Source of the DNA: Butyrivibrio sp.
GTDB taxonomy: Bacteria > Bacillota_A > Clostridia > Lachnospirales > Lachnospiraceae
NCBI GenBank assembly: GCA_017996845.1
Contig: JAGOGF010000031.1
Location: forward strand, 1 to 21,300
Length of the DNA: 21,300 bases
Direction of reading: 5' to 3'
Both the position numbers and the translations under genes were made by a program. Each line of letters starts with the position of its first letter. The first letter of the stretch is position 1. Shown here in pieces: positions 15,690 through 21,300 of the stretch. The notes below the pieces were generated by a model. The model was not told the DNA's origin and made no database searches. It saw only the letters and a list, made by a program, of their open reading frames with translations.

Positions 15690-17792
15690 GTAATGGTATT
15701 GGTTTTCTATTTCGGCAGGAACCTGCAGGCCCTGGTTCTGAATCTTGCGAATCAGACCTGCAAGGGTATGCATGGCAGCTTTCTGATGTATATCATGCGT
15801 ATGATCCAGGTCAGTATACTGCGGATTGGTGCGCAGCTTTTCTCTTGCAGCCTGCGGAAATGGACAATAAGTGAACAGAATGGCTCTTGCAGCACGGTTT
15901 AGGCGAAGCGATCCTGCAGATTCATATCTGATATATTGTATATAATCATCTATAAATACCTCACGGAATTTATTCTGATTTTTCCGGATCGCATCTTTTA
16001 GCTTTTCTTTCTGTTCATCAGACAGATAATGGCTCTTTTTGAAAAATTGCAGATAATCTGTATATTCACTGGTCAGGGAAGGATCCGTAACATCATTCCA
16101 GCGTACCCCCTGTACCGTCTTGCACATTTCCCAGCGATATTCTCCGCACACATGCAGAAAACTGGTTTCCAGATCATCCGTATGGAAGATTGAAATCAAG
16201 ATCCGTGCAGGTGTATTTCTGCGTCGGCCCTCAATTTCCTGCCAGAGTGCAGTACGTCCTCCTACATTGGGCATCAGAATGACATGCGGGAGAATTTCTT
16301 TTTGTACAAAAAGCTGATTCACCCCAAATGCCGGATTGGAAAATACGACTTCTCTGTAAAAACAGGAATAATCAGTCTGCCTGACTTTATTGATCATAGT
16401 ATGTACGATTGCAGGTGTCAGAAGTGCGTTTGGAAGCGGCGTCAGGATCATGGAACTGTTCATGATCGGTATAAAGGAAGCGCTTCTGCCATATGTCATG
16501 CGGTTACCCATGGCAAACAGATTTGATACCTCAAAGGACAGCCAGTTACCTTGATTATTCAGCAGTGCAGCAGCTTCTTCTGATGAAATATTACCCAGTG
16601 ATTTCTGTTCTCTTAGATAGGCCGGATAATCGAGATTAAACTCATTGCGGGAAGGCTCCGCTTTGCCTGAATATACTTTCTGCAGCCATTCATATATGGT
16701 CAGAACAGTGCCTTCCGGATCCGGCTGCCAGCTTCGCATGATCCGATAAAGAGAAACCGTATTATCATGCCCGGCAAGACTTTCATCCATGAAACCGAAC
16801 ATAAAGAACATTTTCAGAACATCCGGAACAGATGTATCTGTCAGACTTCGTATGAAAGCAGCAGTGTAAATTTTGTAGAACATCACAGATATTTCTCTTC
16901 TGACAATGCGAATTTCGTCTGAGATTTCCAGTCTGCCGATTGTCAGAGCACAGTTGCGCAGCAGCTGCAGGAATTGTTCTCTTTCTGCAGGAGCGATACC
17001 GGAATAATCCAGGATCTGTGCAGCAGAATTGTCAAAAGATGGAAGATCTGCAGTCGCAGAATCGGATGCATCATTTTTGATCTTCTGCAGGTCGGCCTGC
17101 AAATTGGAAAAGGCAGTCATAAATGCAGCACTCTGTGATAAAAGCGTTCTGCGATAGGCGGTAATATTGACGGTCTCCGCAATAATCATAATCAGAAAAT
17201 CCCGGATATGCATCATGGCACCGATACAGATATCAGGGCCGAGGCAGTAAAAGCCTTTCCTGAGTTCCGCATCATGTGTCAGAAATGCATCCAGCATGGT
17301 CGTACGCCAATCCGGGATCGCATCACCTTTGGACAAAGGTGCCAGTTCCAGAATCTCAGGGAAGATTCTGACTTGCTGTCCCAGCATTGTACATAGCATG
17401 GGATATTCCGCATAATTTGCGCGGATCTGACGGTAATTCTGATCAGCATCCTCATATTGCTTTTCATAGGATTCGCGTACTGCACCGGCAAGCCGTACAC
17501 AGCCGGACGTCATAAACGGAGCGATTTTGGGATTCTCGCGTATGATGGCAGCAAAATCATCCGGACTCTGGAATGGATAAGTGTAGATAACCGAATCCTC
17601 CGATGCCTCATAGTAAAAGGAATAGGGCTCACCCGGTGTTTCCCATAACCCGGCAATTGTTCCACTTTTCAGATCAAGATGACTGTAGGCATTTGAGATA
17701 CGGATACAGCCTTTTGAAACAATTTCAATTGTACTGACAACGTCTCCTGCTTCATGTAGAATGTCGCCTTTTCTCAGTTCTATTATATCCAT
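15678..17792 (-). CDS. Large protein with N-terminal cyclic-nucleotide-binding-like domain, remainder unrecognised
   Basis: The 704-residue protein (start ATG at 17790-17792, preceded by GAGGA; a GTG nine codons earlier is also open) begins with ELRKGDILHEAGD and a KGCIRIS strand, the pattern of a CRP-like cNMP-binding domain over roughly residues 1-115. No C-terminal helix-turn-helix of a CRP regulator is visible. The rest is globular, rich in Leu/Arg/Tyr, with predicted helices (LTDTSVPDVLKMFFMFGFMD) and no obvious signal or clear membrane helix. A segment HVILMPNVGGRTALWQEIEG (about 510-530) is conserved-looking but I cannot assign it. It is expressed alone from an extended -10 promoter. 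I do not recognise the family beyond the first domain. Confidence 0.7.
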   Translation of the reverse strand: MDIIELRKGDILHEAGDVVSTIEIVSKGCIRISNAYSHLDLKSGTIAGLWETPGEPYSFYYEASEDSVIYTYPFQSPDDFAAIIRENPKIAPFMTSGCVRLAGAVRESYEKQYEDADQNYRQIRANYAEYPMLCTMLGQQVRIFPEILELAPLSKGDAIPDWRTTMLDAFLTHDAELRKGFYCLGPDICIGAMMHIRDFLIMIIAETVNITAYRRTLLSQSAAFMTAFSNLQADLQKIKNDASDSATADLPSFDNSAAQILDYSGIAPAEREQFLQLLRNCALTIGRLEISDEIRIVRREISVMFYKIYTAAFIRSLTDTSVPDVLKMFFMFGFMDESLAGHDNTVSLYRIMRSWQPDPEGTVLTIYEWLQKVYSGKAEPSRNEFNLDYPAYLREQKSLGNISSEEAAALLNNQGNWLSFEVSNLFAMGNRMTYGRSASFIPIMNSSMILTPLPNALLTPAIVHTMINKVRQTDYSCFYREVVFSNPAFGVNQLFVQKEILPHVILMPNVGGRTALWQEIEGRRRNTPARILISIFHTDDLETSFLHVCGEYRWEMCKTVQGVRWNDVTDPSLTSEYTDYLQFFKKSHYLSDEQKEKLKDAIRKNQNKFREVFIDDYIQYIRYESAGSLRLNRAARAILFTYCPFPQAAREKLRTNPQYTDLDHTHDIHQKAAMHTLAGLIRKIQNQGLQVPAEIENQYHYLQL

Positions 17793-17865
17793 AGTTTCCT
17801 CATAAAATATCGGTGCCACAGAGGCCTTAAAGCGAGTGTATGTAACGTTCTGATATTATGGTTTC

Positions 17866-17871
17866 ATTATA
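17866..17871 (-). promoter_or_regulatory. Extended -10 of the cNMP-domain gene
   Basis: On the - strand TGCTATAAT provides a perfect -10 (17871-17866) with the TGn extension. No good -35 is present at 16-18 bases. Transcription near 17859 gives a leader of about 65 bases. Confidence 0.55.
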
Positions 17872-17892
17872 GCATAGTGACGAAAGGGAAAG

Positions 17893-17936
17893 AAAAAATT
17901 TTGCTGCTCACCAGATGTGTGTCATCCGGTGCAGCA
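17893..17936 (-). terminator. Intrinsic terminator on the - strand upstream of the cNMP-domain gene
   Basis: Arms 17902-17917 and 17923-17936 pair (6 + 3 + 4 bp with a 2-base bulge and one A-C mismatch; loop TGTGT). On the - strand it is followed by AAATTTTTT (17901-17893). It lies upstream of the cNMP gene promoter, so it would end transcripts coming from the exopolysaccharide side on the - strand. No - strand gene is visible there. Confidence 0.65.
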
Positions 17937-17985
17937 GATAATGATGAGACACAAGATTTTGGACAGAAAAAATGGTGCTATTTCG

Positions 17986-18014
17986 TTGAACTGATTTTCT
18001 GAAAAGAATATACT
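17986..18014 (+). promoter_or_regulatory. Promoter of the exopolysaccharide regulatory operon
   Basis: TTGAAC (17986-17991) and TATACT (18009-18014) are separated by exactly 17 bases. Initiation near 18021 would leave a leader of about 120 bases before the phosphatase gene. It is the only good + promoter seen before 18142, so it probably drives all four genes to the window end. Confidence 0.72.
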
Positions 18015-18080
18015 TCAAACAATTGAGTAATGATACATGCAATGGCAGAAGGCACGTAAATGCTGTTAAATGTATACAAT

Positions 18081-18128
18081 ATGCATGGCGCAAAGTACAT
18101 CTGTGTACCAATATCCATCGCCAGCATA
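18081..18128 (+). promoter_or_regulatory. Structured leader element upstream of the CpsB-like gene
   Basis: Nested inverted repeats form a two-tier hairpin: outer ATGC-A-TGGCG (18081-18090) with CGCCA-GCAT (18119-18127), and inner GTACA with TGTAC closing a TCTG loop (18095-18108). It ends a few bases before the ribosome-binding site GGAGG. It matches no riboswitch class I know, so any regulatory role is inferred. Confidence 0.45.
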
Positions 18129-18141
18129 AGCCGGAGGCTAA

Positions 18142-18876
18142 ATGAATCAGACACAGTGTTGTATTGACATACATTGTCATATTATGCCTGGTGTGGATGA
18201 CGGATCAAAAGATATGGATATGAGTCTTCATATGCTACACATCGCAGCAGACAATCAGATTGGAACAATCATCCTGACGCCGCATAATACAATGGCATAT
18301 AAATGTGTTTCGCCGGGAAGTATGAAGCGAAGAATGGAAGCGCTTCAGCAGAAAGCAGACCAGGACGGGCTGCAGATCAGATTATACCCGGGGAATGAAT
18401 TGTATTATGACAGTACGCTCCCGGAGAGACTGACTGCAGGTCAGGCATTGACACTGGCAGGATCTTCCTATGCCCTGATCGAATTCGATCCATCTGCGGC
18501 ATATTCCTATATCAGAGACGGACTCAGTGCAGTCAGTTATGAAGGGTTCAGACCCATTCTGGCACATGCAGAACGTTATCAGGCATTGTTATCCCATACA
18601 GACAGTGTAAGAGAACTGGTCAGATCCGGTGTCTACATCCAGGTGAATGCCAGTTCCGTCATACCTGCTCTGTTTCGTCCGGACACCGCATTTGTCAATA
18701 AACTGCTGCGGGAAGGTCTGGTACACTTTGTTGCGACGGATGCACACAGAGACACCAGAAGAGCACCATATCTGGAGAAATGTGCAGCATATCTATATCG
18801 CAAATATGAAGATGATTATGCTGACCAGCTGCTGTTTGGCAATGCAGAAATGGTCATTCGTAATGAGAAAATCTGA
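18142..18876 (+). CDS. cpsB: PHP-family tyrosine-protein phosphatase (CpsB/YwqE-like)
   Basis: A 244-residue manganese-dependent phosphatase that dephosphorylates the BY-kinase of the same operon and so tunes exopolysaccharide production. Metal-binding motifs of the PHP fold are in place: HxH (DIHCHIMPGVDDG, His11 and His13), TPH (His48), ILAHAERY (about 140-147) and ATDAHRDTRR near the end. The length is normal for CpsB/YwqE. ATG 18142 is preceded by GGAGG at 18133-18137, in a small AGCC/GGCT hairpin. The gene heads a + strand operon, 53 bases before the Wzz-like gene. Confidence 0.93.
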   Translation: MNQTQCCIDIHCHIMPGVDDGSKDMDMSLHMLHIAADNQIGTIILTPHNTMAYKCVSPGSMKRRMEALQQKADQDGLQIRLYPGNELYYDSTLPERLTAGQALTLAGSSYALIEFDPSAAYSYIRDGLSAVSYEGFRPILAHAERYQALLSHTDSVRELVRSGVYIQVNASSVIPALFRPDTAFVNKLLREGLVHFVATDAHRDTRRAPYLEKCAAYLYRKYEDDYADQLLFGNAEMVIRNEKI

Positions 18877-18929
18877 AGATACAAACTGATCAGAACTGAA
18901 ATAAAACATAGAATAAGGATGGTTTGGTA

Positions 18930-19838
18930 ATGTCTGAAAATACAAATATGCATTCTAACACAGACGATGTAATTGAAATTGATCTGTTTGAAGTTTTCGG
19001 AGTCCTGATGCGACATATCTGGGCCATTATAGCTTTCACACTGATTTTCGCAATCGCGGGCTTTGCCTTCAGCAAATTCGTCCTGCCTGAACAGTTCCAG
19101 TCTACGACCAAAATATATATATTGAATAAATCGGACAGTGTCGGCAGTAATGTGACGCTTAACGACGTACAGACCAGTACGCAGCTCACCAAGGATTATG
19201 CGGAGCTGATCACCAGCAGATATGTACTGGAAACGGTCATGCACAATATGAATATTGCGGATATGAAATATGAGGATTTCAAAGATAAGATCACGGTAGA
19301 TACGCCGACCGATACCCGAATCGTATCCATTACCGTAACAGATACCAGTCCGAAGCTGGCACAGCAGATCGCCAATAATGTCAGAGAGGTTGCAGCTGCA
19401 CATATTACCAAAGTCATGGACATCGATGCAGTCAATATCGTAGAGGACGCCAACCTGCCGGATGAGAAGTCCGCTCCGAGCTGTTCCAGATGGGCAGTGG
19501 TGGCAGGTCTGATCGGATTCCTGCTCATGGCAGCGCTGGTTATCATCCGCTATGTGCTGGATGACAGCATTAAGACCAGTGAAGATGTGGAGAAATATCT
19601 CGGGCTCAGTACACTTGCCCTGATCCCTTTGGATGATGGAATTAACAAGGAAAAGGCGGAAAAGAAACAAGAGCAGGAACGCAAGAAAAAACATGGTAAG
19701 AATCAGCCGGAAGAAAAAGAAAAAACGGTGATCAGACCGGAAATGGCAATCAATCTGCAGGAAATCAATAAATCTGATCTGGAAGATATGGAGATCATAA
19801 CGGATTTCGAAAAGGAACCAGCCAGAAAAAAGCTGTAA
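18930..19838 (+). CDS. cpsC: Wzz/CpsC-like polysaccharide co-polymerase and BY-kinase activator
   Basis: A 302-residue membrane protein controlling chain length and activating the tyrosine kinase. It has helix 1 at about residues 29-50, an extracytoplasmic Wzz domain (TTKIYILNKS ... DYAELITSRYVLETVM ... ISVTDTSPKLAQQIANNV), a Pro-containing segment (ANLPDEKSAP) and helix 2 at about 188-210. The C-terminal cytoplasmic tail of about 90 residues is unusually long and charged (KKQEQERKKKHGKNQPEEKEK). ATG 18930 follows AAGGA; a TTG two codons earlier is also possible. In low-GC Gram-positives the short tail of this subunit is what switches on the separate kinase. Confidence 0.9.
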   Translation: MSENTNMHSNTDDVIEIDLFEVFGVLMRHIWAIIAFTLIFAIAGFAFSKFVLPEQFQSTTKIYILNKSDSVGSNVTLNDVQTSTQLTKDYAELITSRYVLETVMHNMNIADMKYEDFKDKITVDTPTDTRIVSITVTDTSPKLAQQIANNVREVAAAHITKVMDIDAVNIVEDANLPDEKSAPSCSRWAVVAGLIGFLLMAALVIIRYVLDDSIKTSEDVEKYLGLSTLALIPLDDGINKEKAEKKQEQERKKKHGKNQPEEKEKTVIRPEMAINLQEINKSDLEDMEIITDFEKEPARKKL

Positions 19839-19851
19839 ACAGGAGAAAATC

Positions 19852-20574
19852 ATGCAGGAAATCATACTCGAAGATGACAAAATGGCCTTTCGCACCAGAG
19901 AGGCATACAAGACACTGCGCAGTAATATAGAATTCAGCGGTAATGACATCAAAGTGATCGCAATTACCAGCTGTACACCAAATGAAGGGAAATCGGAAGT
20001 ATCCTTCCAGCTTGCGCGCAGTTTTGCACAGAATCACAAAAAGGTACTGCTGATTGATGCAGATATGCGTAAATCAGTCATGCGGATCCATTTCAAGAGC
20101 GGCAAGGTACATTTCGGCCTGTCCAATTATCTCGTTAAGAGGTGTCAGCTGCAGGAAGCAATCTGCAAAACAGATGAAAACGGATTCCATATGATCTTCT
20201 CAGGTCCTGTTCCGCCGAATCCGAGTGAGCTGCTCAACAATATGCAGTTCCATGAACTGCTCGCCCAAACGCGTGAACTCTACGACTACATTATTATTGA
20301 TACACCGCCTCTGGGATCCGTCATTGACAGCGCGGTTATTTCCACACAGTGTGACGGCGCGGTCATCGTACTGGAAAGCGGTGCCATCAGTTATCACTTC
20401 GCACAAAAGGTAGAAGATCAGCTGAAAAAGGCGGATTGCAAGATCCTGGGATGTGTGCTGAATAAAGTTGAACTCGGCGGCGGTAAAGGTTATTACGGTA
20501 AATACTACGGCAAATATTATGGTAAATATTATGGCAAGAATTATGGCGAATACTATGGCAGTGATGAAAACTGA
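19852..20574 (+). CDS. cpsD: BY-kinase, CpsD/CapB-like tyrosine autokinase
   Basis: A 240-residue cytoplasmic kinase acting with the Wzz-like partner encoded 13 bases upstream. It carries an oligomerisation motif (EAYKTLRSNIEF, about 17-28), Walker A with TPNEGKS (Lys47), Walker A' LLIDADMRKS (Asp69, Asp71) and Walker B YDYIIIDTPPLG (Asp150). The Walker A has Asn where most family members have Gly (PGEGKS); this variation does not remove the catalytic Lys. The C-terminus (214-237) is a tandem tyrosine cluster that is the autophosphorylation target. RBS GGAG lies upstream of ATG 19852. Confidence 0.94.
   Translation: MQEIILEDDKMAFRTREAYKTLRSNIEFSGNDIKVIAITSCTPNEGKSEVSFQLARSFAQNHKKVLLIDADMRKSVMRIHFKSGKVHFGLSNYLVKRCQLQEAICKTDENGFHMIFSGPVPPNPSELLNNMQFHELLAQTRELYDYIIIDTPPLGSVIDSAVISTQCDGAVIVLESGAISYHFAQKVEDQLKKADCKILGCVLNKVELGGGKGYYGKYYGKYYGKYYGKNYGEYYGSDEN
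20491..20562 (+). repeat. Six tandem 12-bp repeats encoding the Tyr-rich kinase tail
   Basis: Six consecutive 12-base units encode YYGK-type tetrapeptides (YYGK x4, NYGE, YYGS), with synonymous variation between units (tat/tac, ggt/ggc). They give 11 tyrosines in 24 residues. The unit length is a multiple of three, so copy-number change stays in frame. Confidence 0.95.
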
Positions 20575-20626
20575 AAAATTCCGAAATTGAAATAAACAGA
20601 AATGATGAATGAGGTGGGCAGGATTA

Positions 20627-21300
20627 ATGAGTGAGCAGAATCGTTCCGGAGGCAGAAAAGCAAATAAAAGAAAAAAGCATACCCGAATGCCATTTATTAT
20701 TGCAGCAGGGGTCGGGGCACTTACGGTTCTGATTGCATTGAATATTCTGTTATATCTGAAACCGTTTAAACAGAAAGAAACTGCTGCTGCAGCGGCGAGC
20801 ACTTCTTCTGCAGACATCGCGGCAGCCTCTGATTCCGCTTCCAGTCAGACCTGGCAGGAGGAAGTAGCGGATGCACTGCCGCAGGACCTGAGTACCGGAG
20901 AGAAGGCTGTCGGTGATGTCACAAATGTTGTAATTCCCATGGAAGGAACACTTCCGGATGATAAACCGGACTGGACAGCACTTGCTGCGCAGAACCCGGA
21001 TATTTATGCCTGGATTACGATCCCGGGAACTTCCGTTGCGTCTCCAGTCTTGCAGAAATCCACAGAAGCCAATTATTATGATGTGCATGATGCAAACGGA
21101 CAGAACAGTATCTATGGCTGTGTCCATTCCGATATCGGCAATGAGCTTGATTTCACAGATCCCAATACCGTGATTTACGGGAGCAGTTCTGTCAAGGATG
21201 AACAGTTTGCAGGACTGTCTGCATATGCGGATCAGAAATTTTTCAGGGAAAATCCATATATTTACATCTATACCAAAGACAAAACATATGAGTACAGAGT
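20627..21300 (+). CDS. Class B sortase-like protein lacking the catalytic histidine (partial, runs off window)
   Basis: The reading frame from ATG 20627 is open to the window end (224 codons). A basic N-terminus (NKRKKH) and one helix (about residues 23-45) anchor it, then an Ala/Ser/Asp-rich spacer leads into the sortase-B-like domain: NPDIYAWITIPGTSV and DFTDPNTVIYG. Class B sortases normally continue as YGH, where His is the catalytic base. Here the codon at 21182-21184 gives Ser186 (YGSSSVKDEQFAGL). The catalytic Cys and Arg lie beyond the window and could not be checked. The gene follows the kinase by 52 bases in the same orientation. Confidence 0.8.
   Translation, partial: MSEQNRSGGRKANKRKKHTRMPFIIAAGVGALTVLIALNILLYLKPFKQKETAAAAASTSSADIAAASDSASSQTWQEEVADALPQDLSTGEKAVGDVTNVVIPMEGTLPDDKPDWTALAAQNPDIYAWITIPGTSVASPVLQKSTEANYYDVHDANGQNSIYGCVHSDIGNELDFTDPNTVIYGSSSVKDEQFAGLSAYADQKFFRENPYIYIYTKDKTYEYR

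Larger units (their letters stand above)
17793..18141. other. Divergent intergenic region between the cNMP-domain gene and the exopolysaccharide operon
   Basis: This 349-base gene-free stretch holds, in order, the leader and extended -10 of the - strand gene, a - strand terminator hairpin, the + strand exopolysaccharide promoter at 17986-18014, and a structured + leader of about 120 bases. The short frames in it show no ribosome-binding site or recognisable protein and I do not call them. Confidence 0.7.

Noticed and set aside
17908..18180. Reverse-strand open frame of about 90 codons across the exopolysaccharide leader
   Set aside because: No ribosome-binding site, His/Leu/Cys-rich, and ends inside the terminator hairpin; not supported as a gene.
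20200..20817. Reverse-strand open frame of about 205 codons
   Set aside because: Antisense to the kinase tail and sortase start, Phe/Ile-rich from reading the Tyr/Lys repeat backwards.
1..21300. CRISPR array, insertion sequence or phage genes
   Set aside because: No regularly spaced repeats, transposase or phage structural genes were seen.

Overview
The window looks like a chromosomal segment of a moderate-GC Bacillota, most likely a gut-type Clostridia (Lachnospiraceae-like). The support is strong GGAGG/AAAGG ribosome-binding sites, sigma-A-type promoters, a CpsB/CpsC/CpsD exopolysaccharide phosphoregulatory set, a class B sortase-like protein, a lipobox solute-binding protein and a two-domain YitJ-type enzyme. 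This placement is inferred from gene content and style, not from a phylogenetic marker.

Region 1 (about 1-7009, all +) is the 3' part of an operon. It mixes a CUT1-type carbohydrate importer (the end of one permease, then a complete MalG-like permease) with parts normally associated with MacAB-type export systems: an HlyD/MacA-like adaptor and a MacB periplasmic-core-like protein with only two membrane helices. It ends with a very large two-part solute-binding lipoprotein. No ATPase is visible inside the window. This hybrid set is the best candidate here for an undescribed system. A homocysteine methyltransferase/methylenetetrahydrofolate reductase gene (7030-8868) follows closely.

Region 2 (8869-9050) is a stand-alone tRNA-Gly(CCC) with its own promoter and a strong intrinsic terminator.

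Region 3 (9137-13944) holds two MarR-plus-MFS drug-efflux pairs that converge on each other. The + pair encodes an MFS protein with an extra extracytoplasmic domain of about 300 residues. The - pair is preceded by a large inverted-repeat operator that overlaps a consensus-like promoter.

Region 4 (14032-17871) carries stress functions: a fused methionine sulfoxide reductase MsrA-MsrB, a large-conductance mechanosensitive channel MscL with a C-terminal zinc ribbon, and, on the - strand, a roughly 700-residue protein with an N-terminal cNMP-binding-like domain and no recognised remainder. The last two genes overlap tail to tail by 12 bp.

Region 5 (17986-21300, +) is the start of an exopolysaccharide operon: a good promoter, a structured leader of about 120 nt, a PHP-type tyrosine phosphatase, a Wzz-like co-polymerase/kinase activator, a BY-kinase with a tandem tyrosine repeat tail, and a truncated-by-window sortase-B-like protein that has Ser where the catalytic His is expected.
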